A DNA stretch of 64,000 nucleotides from Holacanthus passer (taxonomy: Eukaryota > Chordata > Actinopteri > Pomacanthidae), in NCBI GenBank assembly GCA_025331565.1, contig JAFREQ010000026.1, positions 1,426,001 through 1,490,000 on the forward strand. The letters run 5' to 3'. A program made the position numbers and the translations under genes. Numbering within the stretch: the first letter of the stretch is position 1; each line of letters starts with the position of its first letter. The notes under the pieces are model-generated. The model searched no databases, was not told the DNA's origin, and worked only from the letters and a program-made list of their open reading frames with translations. This document shows, piece by piece, positions 38,461 through 49,402 of the stretch.

Positions 38461-39880
38461 CTCTGCGAACCGAATGTCATCACTCACGTCTACTCATTTA
38501 TTCTCTCTCTGCTGAAGCATGAATGACGTGACAGAACCGTAAGGTCAGTAAAAGGTGAATGTGGATAGAAAATTGCACCAACCACCTAGTGCACAAGTTA
38601 TAATGCCCAGCTGTTTAAAGCCAAACGCGCAGGACAAATAAAACCTTTCTCTACAGAGCAAAATGGAGCAGATCAATACAATAAGTGGTAGGTTGCACAT
38701 TGCAGAGGCTCCTAGCTATCGTACATAGCCGTCCAAGGGATGCTGCAGAGTCTGAGGATATCAAGGCAGGACTCAGAGTACCTGGACATCAAACCGCACT
38801 AAGCTCCCTATCCCACCTCTCGTCCTTTCCTCTCTCCTCTCTCATCAGCCACAAGGAGCTTAAAGGGAAAGAGCTCAGGTTGGGTAACGGATACCAAAAG
38901 CTTCCTTTTTTCACATCGTGCCGTCCACCAATGACCTATCATATTCCTCTAAGACGATATCGCCTCATTCTTTCTCCTTCTCTTCCTCTCCCTCTCTTCC
39001 CTTTTTATTTGGACATGATGAGGATCCATTTCAATAACCCTGATCTCTCAATTCTTGTTTCAGTGAGTTACGTAACAGCTGCACTATTAGAATAACAATT
39101 GGGAGGAGAGATTAGCGCAATCGGCCAAGGAGAGAGATGGAGAGGAAGATGACGGGAGGGAGGGAGGGCGGCACTAGGAGGGAAATCTAAGGAAGCCCCT
39201 CGCAATATGACATATCATTTCACGTTCTGTCTCACAAATGAATATATTTAACTGTGCGGTGGGAAGACAAACACAGACAGATGCTGCAACTGTTAAGATA
39301 TTTTCTGAGGTTTTTACACAAACCTGCGTTGGAGACTAATGCTCTACTGAAAGCACCGCAGTCCTACGTGTCAGTTCAGCTTCATTTACAATCATCAGCT
39401 GGGAAACACACCAACAAATGCTCTCTGTCTTGCAGGCTTTGTGCTATTACAGAGGTAATAACCCAAAATAAGCAGGTGCTGATGCTTGTGGCTTCGGTTT
39501 TGAAATCAGAGACTGAATCGCTGCAGTGAGGATGAAACTGGAAAACATGGTGAGAAATCATCACTGATCAACAATAAAAATATCCTCGGGAGTTTTGGGG
39601 AAGCCGAACCCCTGCGGAGAGAGGGAGTGCCTGCTGGATGCTTGATGTTATTCTGTTCTTGTTTATTTCATTGTTTTTTTTATTCTAACATAGATGGGAG
39701 AATACCTTTTGAGCAGCAGAGTCATCTCGTCTCTCTAATCTAATAAAGCTAGCTGGGTGTGGTGGGGTATCTGCTCTGAAAACACTCAGTCTTTGCAAGC
39801 TCATAAATAAAGACCTGCTATCGCCCTGGTAAAGAGAGGAGGGGGGAGGAGAGGGGTGGGGGGGTTGGTGAATTGGCCTC
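38461..39880. other. Non-coding; G-quadruplex motif at 39154-39168
   Basis: The 136-codon frame at 38685-39095 has no recognisable domain. 39154-39168 is gggagggagggaggg, a textbook intramolecular G-quadruplex sequence. 39835-39865 is again G-rich. Confidence 0.5.
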
Positions 39881-40085
39881 ACGTGTGCCTTCCATTCCCC
39901 CTTTAATTAAAGGAGAGTAGGCTGCAGCTCCCGGCCAACCTGCCCCAGCAGCACTTACTGTAGAGCCAGGAGTTGGACTCACTGAGACTCATTCCCAGGC
40001 TCCATCAACATGAGTGAGTGCCTCGATCAGGCCCGCTGAGTCATCTGTCTGAGGGGTTCCACAGGGCCACCGAGCTGCAGCCTCC
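39881..40085. promoter_or_regulatory. Candidate conserved non-coding block
   Basis: Non-repetitive sequence with cacgtg, tttaattaaa and two tgagtca-like AP-1 sites (about 40035). On the minus strand it also holds a start-plus-donor pattern: ATG, then SLSESNSWLY, then TACA|gtaagt. That donor is phase 1, which would not suit ank3 exon 2, so a coding role is doubtful. Confidence 0.25.
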
Positions 40086-40224
40086 CTCCACACACACACA
40101 CACACTAAAGTATGATTTGCGATTCATGAACACACACATATCTGTGATGTTTGAGCAAAGACAAGTGAGATGAATAGAGCACTGGTTGGTTGAACTGGTG
40201 ATGTCTTATGGGGCTAAATGCTGA

Positions 40225-40248
40225 CACACACACACTAGTGTGTGTGTG
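40225..40248. repeat. Perfect 24-bp palindrome of CA/TG units
   Basis: cacacacacactagtgtgtg plus tgtg is its own reverse complement, centred on ctag. It can form a cruciform, and the alternating purine-pyrimidine arms could adopt Z-DNA. Confidence 0.95.
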
Positions 40249-41392
40249 AAGACTTTGTAAGCATAATCTTCTAAACGCAAGATCTATTATGAAGTGCAAA
40301 TAAATGTAGTTATACATGCTGCAAACCTCAACTGCAGAGGAGTGAAAGGGAAAATTTCTAAATTCTCGCTCAGATAGAAAATAAACAAATCTTGTGGACA
40401 GGTGAAGATTTAACATCAAAATTATCAAGTACAGGCAGGTTTTTTACATGGGAGAAAACCTGCTAAATATAGCCGATTGACTCTTTTCCCAGTGCCAGTA
40501 GACAGGTTTATATTTCTTTTTTTTTCCTGTCACATTTGACATCACAAACACGGCAGAAAACAGGGAATAGCAGAAAGCAGCACAGAGGCCAGTGACAATG
40601 TTATGATGGTTACTTGTCTCTTTCAAACTCGACCGTACAATGTCAGTGTTGTATGTTTTTTTCCAGACTGTAAAAAACAAAAAATAATATTCAACGCACA
40701 TCATAGAATTGCACCAGAAAAAGGAGCGTCATGTTTCCATCACTGCCGCTCGGAGCTGGAGCCGATAAACACCCGTGACGACTGCAGAGTCATCTGACCC
40801 GGGAACGAATACTGATTGTACCTTTTCCCACTGAAGACAGAAGGCAGAGCAAGTGTTTGTGGGTTTTTTGTCCAGTGTGAAAGGGGCAGGAGTCTACTTT
40901 AAAATAAAACATGCAAAAATGATCTTGTTTTTCCAGAGTGTTACCCCCAATTCAAAAATATCAGAATCTATCAATATGCAAATGCAGAGACACAAGATGT
41001 CTCCTACTTCACTGAAAAGTCTATTATCAGTGTTTGTGCCCTGGAGGCTTCAAGTTTCCACATCACTCTTGTGTAAATTGCAGAGATTTAAGGTGAGCAT
41101 AGAGAATTTTTTCCCCTTCAGCAGATAAATGTGAAAACAATCCCTCCATAGAGTAAAGTTGAAACATCCAAGTTAATCAACTAGAAGAAAAACACATTTT
41201 TGATGGGAGGGGGACTCTAACAAACAAATGCATTCAGTCAAGATAAAATGTCAGATTAAAAAATACATCAATAAAGTTAAAACAGGTTCATTCATCTAAT
41301 TCTACTTCGACAGGAAGCTGATTCCTTTGTTACAGTTTTTTGTGGATGGATGATCAGTTCTTCTTTGCCCGGTTATTGAGAATCATTAGTTT
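40249..41392. other. Non-coding, nothing recognised
   Basis: No exon with splice support and no named repeat identified. Confidence 0.45.
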
Positions 41393-41610
41393 AGAGGAAT
41401 AGTTGAGCATTTTGGGAAATACACTTGGATACACTGTAGTAAGCCTAGTTTACCACAAAGACTGAAAACAGAGTGAAACATCTTGTCTAGTTCTTTCCAA
41501 AAGTAACCAACTCCACTTACCAGCACCTCTAAAGTTCACTCTTTAACACACATTATATCTCATTTGTTTAATCAGTACTAAACAGTGTAAAGAGTGTGTC
41601 ACAAAAATGA
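41393..41610 (+). mobile_element. Teleost MITE-like repeat (gaggaatagttgagcatttt family)
   Basis: Starts gaggaatagttgagcatttt, followed by gggaaatacactt. It then has 'aaagactgaaaacag', 'caaaagtaaccaactccac', 'taccagcacctctaaag' and 'tatctcatttgtttaat', the known order in a widespread fish repeat. The internal gctagc-rich segment is shortened. Non-coding. Confidence 0.75.
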
Positions 41611-41639
41611 ACTGATTCGTCAAACAGAAAATGTATTGT

Positions 41640-41841
41640 CAACACTTTTGATAGCCATTTCATTTTTTAATCTTTTAAGTTACAAGCTTCCAGTTTCTCA
41701 ACTGTGAGAATGTGCTTGTGTCACTTAAAATTTAATATGTTCAGGTTTCTGACATTTGATAGCCCAAACAAATAATTGATTAAACAGAAGAATAATCATG
41801 AGTTTAATCTATAATATTACTAACTGTTAGTTGCAGCTCGA
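41640..41841 (+). mobile_element. 'gattagtcga' teleost repeat, 3' part
   Basis: Contains a degraded middle (cttccagtttctcaactgtg) and the characteristic 3' end. The end runs tttctgacatttgatagccc, then caaacaaataattgatta, then ttagttgcagc. The 5' end is absent. Same family and strand as the copies at 42790 and 54735. Confidence 0.65.
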
Positions 41842-42789
41842 GCTGGGAGGACCAGCCAGTGTCCCTCTAATGAAACTCAGAAGAGGTGAAATAAGAGGCC
41901 AGTGTCTATTTGTCTTCAGTCTGAAACGGATATTGACTGAAGTCAAGAAATTATTTACATGTTGTGGCAGCCAATAATAAAATTGATTACCACCTGCCAA
42001 TGGTCTGACCTGAAGAGATGCTTAATTTAAAATGCATCACTATGATCACAGTAGCCAGAGAGGGCACAGGTAAGCAGGGTCGATCAGCAGACAGGTGCTA
42101 GATTTGCCTCTGATGGGCTTAGTCACTGCTGCAGCAGCCCTAATCCACTGCACCAAACCCGAACACACACGTAAAACACACACAGTCATACATAGACATA
42201 AACACAGCATCAACACCTAGACAGCACCACATTACCAATCTGTCTCAGACATCGACACATTAACCTCAGTGAAGGCTCTGCTTCCTGTTCAGGCAGGGAG
42301 GGTAAGAGATTTTGGAGGGCAGACAGAGACGAGGCTGGAATGCTGATCCACCGCAGCCACCTCGGCTTTATATGAAGATGGAGATGGCACTTGGACACTT
42401 CTTTCGCCATTGCAATGTTCGCTGGCAGCCATATTAGCTGCACAGTCCTGCACCATAGCTGTTGTTGTTTAGGAACCTGAGTCTGATTTTTTACCTTTAA
42501 GACGCCTGATGGGCTGCAATATACATCTGCAGCCAACACCTCTGAGTGCCAGACAATATACAGCAACAAAAGAGACATAGTGCATCCTGACCAGACTTAC
42601 TGTATTGATGAGTCTGAGTACCAGCACCACTAATGGGTCAGTCCTCAGCTACCACGACTCTGTTTCCCTGCACTTCACTGCTTTGCAAGTTAAAGACAAG
42701 CTTGACTGAAGAGAAACTATACAAATGATGACCTTTTAGTTACATCAAACTTTAGAGTAGATCTTGAGACACTCACATCAGTTCAGTAA
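41842..42789. other. Non-coding, nothing recognised
   Basis: The 122-codon minus-strand frame at 42210-42578 is the longest here. It has no recognised domain, and no acceptor/donor pair was identified. Confidence 0.4.
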
Positions 42790-43080
42790 TAAAGAGCTAC
42801 AGCGATTAGTCGACGGTCTGAAAACTAATCAGCAATTATTTTGATTGATCGTTTGGCAGTTTCATGCAAAAATGCCAAACATTTAATGATTCCAGCATCT
42901 CAAATGTAAGAATTTGCCGCTTTTCCTCATCTTACGTTAGAATACGTTGAATATCTTTGGGGTTTGGGCTGGTAGTTGGACAAACCAAGGAATCTGATTA
43001 CATTAATGTGGGCTCTAGGAAATTGTGATGGTCTTTTTTGACTGTTTTTTGACAATTATAGAGCAAGTATTCGATTTGCA
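42790..43080 (+). mobile_element. 'gattagtcga' teleost repeat, 5' and central part
   Basis: Begins agagctacagcgattagtcg and continues through aaaatgccaaacatttaatg, 'ttccagcatctcaaatgtaa', 'tgaatatctttggggtttgg', 'tggacaaaccaagga' and 'gggctctaggaaattgtgat'. It ends near 'ttttgacaattatagagcaa'. The terminal 'gttgcagccct'-type end is missing. Confidence 0.8.
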
Positions 43081-45241
43081 GGCAGAAAAAACAAGAAAGA
43101 AAAGCTGCAGATTTCCATTCAGAAGTTGACATAGATTGTAATTTGTGTAGCTACTTTACTTTTTCTGAAGTCTTAAATTAAATCACAAAAATGTGAGGAA
43201 TTCGCTTCTCAATTAAAAAAATTGCTGGTTCTCTTATTCAAACTAAACAATTTTTTGGACAACATAAGCAATTTTGAATGGCAGATTGACTGATAATGAC
43301 AATAATTGTTACTTGCTGTCCTCATCACAGCAGTAACAATTAAAACAGGTCCATGTGAAGAGACTTACACATGCATTCCCATGTAACGATATTACTACCA
43401 GATTAATACGCACTGAAACACAAAACTCATTCATGCTTCAACCAAATGAACAAAAGGCAAATGACACCAGAGAGAAATCCATATTATTGCACACAAAAAT
43501 GCAGCTCTGAACATAGACATCCTATATAGGATTATTGGATTTGTGAAACGCCCAGGGGGCTCACCAAATACTGATCACATACTATAGCACTAAAACAATT
43601 GTTAAAGAGAGGAAGTGGATCACTAAATGGCCATAAAGAGTCGGATGAATGAAATAATTGTGCACCTTTTGCTACAAGCTCAAAAGAGAAATGGAGATTG
43701 TTTTGTTTTAAGAAATCGCAATTACATATTAAATTCTAACTTGCACCATTTTCTAGTTATTTTATACGTTTGTATTTAAAGCAGGGATACAAATAACTGC
43801 AATAATAAGAGCTTTTATTCGCCAACTACTAGAATTAGGAAGCCAATATATTAAGAACTCAAAGGCCAAAATAACACTATCAAAACAAAATAAACATAAT
43901 TGCGTGTCCTTGGAGTGCTAATATATCTTCAATCTCACAAACAGCCTCTTTTGAAATAAATGTCAGGCATACATTTCCCATGACCTTGGAATAATCCTGA
44001 ATCTTAAAAAAAAAAAAAGTAAACAGCACAAAATGAAAATTGCACTAGATACACTTTTTTCCTGTTTTTATCTGTCATGCTGATATGAGACAAACAATAC
44101 AGGGTCATTGTCGCCAGGTGAACCACTTCGCACGAGAGCAGCTTCAGATGTAGACACAAACGCACAAACAGAATGAGGTGAAAATAGGTGCTGACTAGGA
44201 CAATAGGGCTTTGTTCACATCCTGACAATGCTCATTTTTCAAGAGGAGCAAACTCATCAATAAAAGTAATTTGAGGACAACATTATCCACTGCTCAGCAA
44301 CTGACCTGTGCCGTATAATACCACTACACCATGAAGCCAATTAAAATGGCACTTTCACCTTTTGATGACGAATTGTTAGCTTTATGACTCTGGACATTCA
44401 TCAGCGCACGCAGATTCCTGTTCCCACAGGGATGGAAATAATCACATGAAGCACCAACATACATTAGCCACAAACAGTAGATTAAAGAGATTAAAACAAT
44501 AAAGAGGAGGAAGAAAAAGCGTTAGCAAATCAAATAATGTCTTTAAAAGATGCCAAATTAAGAAGTATTACTGGTGAATAAATAAGGCTTTGGACTCTAA
44601 AAGCCTAGCCAGCAGCCCCTAGAGGCCATAAGACCAACTGGACCAAAGAGGCCTGAACCAGGTAGGTGATGGTTTAAGTATCTGGCTGACTGAGTGACAT
44701 CCTTTCAGAGATGATTAAAAATACAAGAGCAACCATATATCATCGACTCTAAGTTGAAACAATTCAGGGTGCGGACATGTAAAGATCAATGAAAGTAGCT
44801 ATGAGTGATTCTTCATATAATAACTCAAAACACGTCAGTCGTGCAGGATAAGGGCTCCAGCAAAGAAGGAAACTGAAGCTTACATAACATGCGTCTGGAT
44901 TGCTGCTAACAAAATGATACGGGGGGGGGGGGAAATGGTGAGTATGAGCAAAATGTATAAGTTGGTTGAATGAAAAATGGGATTCTGTCACACAAAGTGT
45001 TGACCTTGCCTGCACCACAAGGATAGGGACACTCCCGAGGTGCAGGTCGATACACAAGACAGCTGATGGAACAACTGGCGAAAAACCGGTGTCGAGTGGC
45101 AAACAAAGAAAAACAGCCAAGCGCAACGGTGGTTTTGTTAACCACCGCACAATATAGGGAAACACAATCAGTCAACTTATGAATTACTGTAGAATTCGAC
45201 TACGTAACTGCAGGCATCAGAGAGGAAACAAAGAGGGCACT
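43081..45241. other. Non-coding; G12 run at 44921-44932
   Basis: AT-rich sequence. Overlapping frames at 44764-45175 on both strands show no recognised domain. Confidence 0.45.
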
Positions 45242-45276
45242 GGAGAGAAAGAGAGAGAGAGAAAGAGAGAGAGAGA
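45242..45276 (+). repeat. (GA)n microsatellite
   Basis: GA run with two AAAG interruptions; potential triplex-forming purine tract. Confidence 0.95.
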
Positions 45277-46059
45277 ATTCCCCCAGTATTAACATCTGCT
45301 CCAGAAACCAGGAATGGCTGTAAGCCGGTGTTAAAAAAAGGAAGAGAGGTTGGGAGGGGGAGCTGGAGGGGAGTCAGGAAGCTTATTTGAAAGACTTAAG
45401 CTGCATGGTTACGTAAGTGATATGGGATCCTCTGAAACCACACACTTTCAGTCAAAGTTAGGCCGCATTAGTACCCTCACCAGAAATCTCATCCCTGCCT
45501 CATGTATGTTGGAGCTGCAGGTTTTCCCTTCTTCCATCTCATCTTGTCAGACATGCACAAACTGCACTTAGACACATGCATAATACACACGCACACAAGC
45601 ATCTCGGCACCGGCGTCCACACTCCTGGTCCTTTTAGCCAATGCAAAAGGTTTAAAAGATCTGTCTCTGAGAGATGTTAGAGGTGATGAATATGGAGAAA
45701 CCTTAACTCAGGGGTCACTGGCTTATGTCAGTCATTGCAGGCAGAGTGGTGGCATGTGCGTGTGTCTGTGATGAAAGGATTGGCTCTTACTTTCTAACAA
45801 AAAAAGCTGATGTGCAAACCCTTACAGAGAGACATACCCCAGGTGTATCTGAGTCATACCACCTTTAACCATCTTTATACCAGTCATACCACCTTCAACT
45901 CCATTCTTTCTTGTTTCTTTTCCTCCCTTGGTTTTGCTCAATGCACCTTCCAACCCCTTGTCATCTTGCATCGTACAAGCACAACATAAAGAAAAATCTG
46001 ATCCCTATACCAGCATTTCAGTCCTGCCTCCCCTCTCTGGGAAAGTGGAAGCTGTCCTG
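45277..46059. other. Non-coding; short tandem duplication at 45852-45900
   Basis: The phrase agtcataccacctt occurs twice about 30 bp apart, a partial tandem duplication. Nothing else recognised. Confidence 0.5.
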
Positions 46060-46420
46060 TGTTTCTGTCCATAACACTGTCTCTACTGCATCAGCATCAG
46101 ATTGGTTTACAGCCAGCCTGGCACGGTGCAGGCTCACAGGGCGGCTGGACTCATACTCGTTTGCTGAGGACCAATGTGCCACCAATACACAACAGCACGA
46201 TCTGCGGATGACTCATTTTCATTAATGAGTTTGAGTGAAATATGACGAGAGGCCAGAGGAATAAAGTAGACTCGGCAGCTTGATGATATGTCCCTGCAGT
46301 CGGAGACTGGCGGAGCAGAGATTTATTGTTTACAATGAGCCCTGCGAGCTCTGCCAGGGACTCCTCAGTCAGGCAGAAGCCTGCAGGTTTTGCTCTGCGG
46401 TCATTACAATGGCACACAGA
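46060..46420. promoter_or_regulatory. Candidate regulatory block just inside ank3 intron 1
   Basis: Non-repetitive sequence 0.5-0.9 kb downstream of the first coding exon. It has CCAAT/ATTGG motifs (about 46101, 46170 and 46181), a forkhead-like tgtttac (46327), and the partial palindrome ctcattttcattaatgag (46209-46226). Motif clustering and position suggest an intronic enhancer; inference only. Confidence 0.3.
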
Positions 46421-46954
46421 GGAAAAGCTGAGAGGGGAACAGAGCGGACTGTTGCGGAAACTGACAAGCTCACTGTCCTCGTGGATGATTAGTGCTGTAG
46501 TGAAATTTTGCTCACTGACACCATACCGCAGTGTGAAAACAAAGAGAGGAGACAGAGAGAGAGGGGACGAGACAGAGATGTGAAGAGGGACGGGGACACA
46601 GTGAGAGGTAGAGTACTACGCTGCCTTATCAGACGGCTTAAACAGGACAGTCAATAAAGCAGGTATAAAGCAGTCGAGAGGAGTAGGAAAGCATGCAGTG
46701 TGTTGTACCGTTTCCCCGTCTCTGTATGCACAGGACATACATGTGTGCCAGGGAGACTGTGTGTACACACAGTAGAAACACACTCATGACTGAGTTTCCA
46801 TGTGTGCCCCGGCACCCCTGACCAGCTTAGCATGACAGTGAAAGAAGGGGGGGGCGTCTCAACCTTCCTGCCCCCCTCTCCAGCCACCCCTCCCGCCCTA
46901 CCCTACCCCCATCACTCCACCCCTGACTACCCCACCTGTGAATAGTCCCAGTAC

Positions 46955-47080
46955 CTTGCGCTTTTTATCCCGCGAGCGACTCCTCTTTTTGACCCTCTCC
47001 TCCTCCTTCTCTTTGCGCTCCTGCTCTGCCTGGGCTTCTAAATCCTTGTTCTTGCGGAGATGTTTGGCTGCTTGTGCCAT
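46955..47080 (-). CDS. ank3: ank3 (ankyrin-G) first coding exon
   Basis: Ankyrin-G is a membrane-skeleton adaptor that clusters sodium channels and cell-adhesion proteins at the axon initial segment and nodes and links them to spectrin. The exon encodes 42 residues starting MAQAAKHLRKNKDLEA and ending in a basic stretch (RSRSRDKKRK). This matches in order the N-terminus of the long vertebrate ANK3 isoform, which starts MAHAASQLKKNRDLE and ends in a similar RSRD-K-rich tail just before the ankyrin repeats. The ATG sits in a good context (GCC before, G after). An in-frame TAG lies upstream at 47183-47185 with no other in-frame ATG between. The exon ends AAG|gtactg, a phase-0 donor. The acidic, then basic, charged middle has no domain fold. 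No ankyrin-repeat exon was found in the window, so the gene is partial here and runs off the left end. Whether this is the a or b teleost duplicate cannot be told. Confidence 0.85.
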
Positions 47081-47480
47081 GGCGTTGGTGGTGGGGGTCT
47101 GGGTGGTGTTGGCGTGTCCAGATCCTACGGCGGTGGTCTGCGGGGCGACGGCGCTGGGACTTCTACCTGGTGCCGGCCAACACTAGCGCTGCCGCTGCTG
47201 CTGTGTGCTCCTCTCTGGCCCTGCAGAGTCTGCGAGCGTGCTCACCCTCTGCCTCCTCCTCCTCCTCCTCCTCTTCAGCAGTGCAGTCACACACACACCG
47301 GCAGTCCTCAGCCGTCTGCTGTGGGATGCTACTGCAGCGCAGCTCTCTCTCCCTCTCTCTCTCACTCTCCTCAATGCTCGCACACTCTCCCTCTCTCAAT
47401 CGTTCACATACACTCCCGTTCAATTTTCCTGCTGCCTTCCTCTCTGGTCTCCCTCTTTCTCTGTGCAGAAGAAAAAAGGT
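47081..47480 (-). promoter_or_regulatory. ank3 5' leader and probable promoter
   Basis: This GC- and CpG-rich stretch lies directly upstream of the ank3 start codon on the minus strand. It has a (GGA)n tract on that strand at 47252-47274, and a GA-rich tract at about 47338-47400. I see no TATA box near a plausible start site. That fits the CpG/purine-rich promoters common for broadly used vertebrate first exons. The transcription start cannot be placed from sequence alone. A further 5' non-coding exon is possible. Confidence 0.45.
47252..47274 (+). repeat. (CCT)n tract in ank3 5' leader
   Basis: Trinucleotide CCT run, GGA on the transcribed-sense (minus) strand, within the likely 5' untranslated region. 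Confidence 0.9.
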
Positions 47481-48529
47481 AAATGATGGTGAACAGGTTT
47501 TCCTTTTTTTTTTTTTTACTTGTTTTCTTTTTCCCCTTCACTGCTTTGAAATTCTGTGAATTTTCTTCGACCCCCTCCACCAACAAAGATTAAAGAGGGA
47601 TGAACTGACAGTCAGTTGAGGAATAGCCGGAGCAGCTTTAAATCAAAGTCAGCTCACCCTCCTCACATTGCATTGATTTTGTTTCCTTTTCCTGTATTTA
47701 ATTTCTCAGTATCTCATAGTCTTGCTGTGTGTCCATCTGTGGAGGATCGCTGGGCTGCACAGGAACCCGTCATCACCACAGCCAATCATGCAATCACTCA
47801 CACACACACCAGGATAGCAGAGGAAATAAAAAAAACTAAAACATGCATGAGGAAAAAAAAAACTGCCTCTTACTCGTTTACCCCCCTCCCTCCCCTCCCT
47901 CTCCTCTCTCTCCCCTCTCTCCCTACTCCCTCTCTACTGTTTAGGCGCTGCAGCAGACAGGATTGGTACCCGTGTGAGGATGTTGGTGCAGTGTGCTTGT
48001 GCATATTTGAGTGAGGCTCTGAGCTATAAAATGCTCTTCCATAATATTCCCTGACTGTTGTTAGTCATCTATTGTAAAGTGTGATACAGTAACATCATCA
48101 AAAGCTTTGCTTCATTGACTTTTCTGCTTTGATGCCTTCCTTTCTGATCCCTGTTGTAGTTTTATATGTAATAAAAGACAAAAGGGTGCTATAAATAAAT
48201 GCATTATAGTATAAATGTCTTCTTTGTCCAGCACTCATGTACAATGTATGTGTGGATATGTGCGCAGTGAGAAAGCGGTGCATAGGGAGAGAGGTGCTGA
48301 TGGAGCCGGCACCTGTTTACTGGCATTGCTCTGCTTCCCTCTCTCTCTCTCCCCCCTCCTCCCCTCCCCTCCCCTCTCTCCTCCTCCCTGCAATGCTGCT
48401 GACGCAGGCAAAAAATATCCTTTAACATCTCTCTTTGCCCAGCTCACACGTACAGTTCACATTGATACTGTAGACACACAAACACACACACACACAGTCC
48501 ACATGCATGCCAACACACATGCTTCCATG
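47481..48529. other. Upstream non-coding; T-run and CT-rich tracts
   Basis: T13-14 run at about 47504-47517, CT-rich tracts at 47880-47940 and 48335-48385. No exon recognised. Confidence 0.5.
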
Positions 48530-48570
48530 CACACACACACACACACGCACACACACACACACACACACAC
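48530..48570 (+). repeat. (CA)n microsatellite
   Basis: CA run of about 20 units with one CG interruption, preceded by shorter CA tracts from 48475. Confidence 0.95.
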
Positions 48571-49272
48571 ATATAAAGCGGGACAGCTGGTGAAGGGCTG
48601 TTATTAAAGTATTCTGCAGCCACATCTTAATTTCTGGTTTATTTTTTCTCCCTTTCATTGTCGTTTGATCACATTGGATAATGTACAAAAGCAGTGACGA
48701 TATTATCACTCCTTAAACTATTGTCTCAATCAGATTTATTTCTCTATTAATACAGTAATTATAAGGTCTTTACAGACAACTATCAGTCAGATGACTCATG
48801 ATACTGAGCCCAATTTGAGTCCTTATGAAAATGAAATTAAGGCTTCCGTTGGTATCTGTATTATTTAATGCCAACATTAAGATTGTTACCATCTTGTTGA
48901 GCTATTCCACACACAGTTCAATCATTATCTGCTGCTGCTTCCTGTCCATATCCCTGTACTTATCTCTCTCTCTCTCTGTTTTTCCTCTGCTCTCCTGCCA
49001 AGGCTTCCCCTGATCTGATAGCAACTCTCTCTCTATACTGCAGCATACTAATGAATAGGACTGGTGATATTGCCTTCTGTCTGCAATGCCACTACACAAA
49101 TCACTCGCTCATGTGGCCTAGCTATGACACAAGTAAACACAAATACTGACGGGCTGACAGCTCTGTGGCAACAGATCCATCACAATATCGAACTCCTGGG
49201 GAATGTGCCTAAATGAATCACCAGCCGGACTGACGGCGGTGGTAATAAGGAGGTTTCTGCTTGGCCAACTAG
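48571..49272. other. Non-coding, nothing recognised
   Basis: Short (TC)n at about 48965-48980. Sequence from 49200 is non-repetitive and leads into the promoter-like unit. Confidence 0.45.
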
Positions 49273-49360
49273 ATTGGTCTTGTTAAGCTGCACTCTTGCT
49301 CAGCTTATAAAGGGGCAGCTCTACAGTGGATTTTAACACAGCCAGTGGGACCAGGTAAGT
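49273..49360 (+). promoter_or_regulatory. Promoter-like unit with consensus splice donor
   Basis: On the plus strand, an ATTGG (inverted CCAAT) at 49273-49277, then TATAAA at 49306-49311, then a perfect donor ccag|gtaagt at 49354/49355. Initiation about 25-30 bp after the TATA box would give a roughly 20-nt non-coding first exon. The spacing between CCAAT and TATA is typical. The unit points away from ank3, about 2.2 kb upstream of its start codon. No downstream exon was identified, so it may start a long non-coding RNA or be chance. Confidence 0.35.
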
Positions 49361-49380
49361 CACATTTCCGCCAAGCCATC

Positions 49381-49402
49381 CAGTTCAGTTCAGTTCAGTT
49401 CA
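49381..49402 (+). repeat. (CAGTT)4 pentanucleotide repeat
   Basis: Four exact cagtt units followed by a partial one. Confidence 0.95.

Larger units (their letters stand above)
1..46954 (-). other. ank3: Presumptive first intron of ank3
   Basis: Inferred from the phase-0 donor at 46954/46955 and from the failure to find the expected next exon, which in vertebrate ANK3 opens with a SDANASYLRAARAG-like segment. ANK3 genes are known for very long 5' introns and several alternative first exons. If the inference is right, this intron is at least 46.9 kb long and contains all repeats and candidate exons listed at lower coordinates. A nested gene inside it is not excluded. Confidence 0.6.

Noticed and set aside
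44651..44670. ccaggtaggt donor-like site
   Set aside because: No supporting acceptor or open frame around it.
47060..47559. Long plus-strand frames over the ank3 leader
   Set aside because: Shadows of the CpG-rich leader and CCT/CT tracts opposite the real exon.
48215..48607. 130-codon plus-strand frame
   Set aside because: Runs into CT-rich and CA-repeat sequence; no domain.
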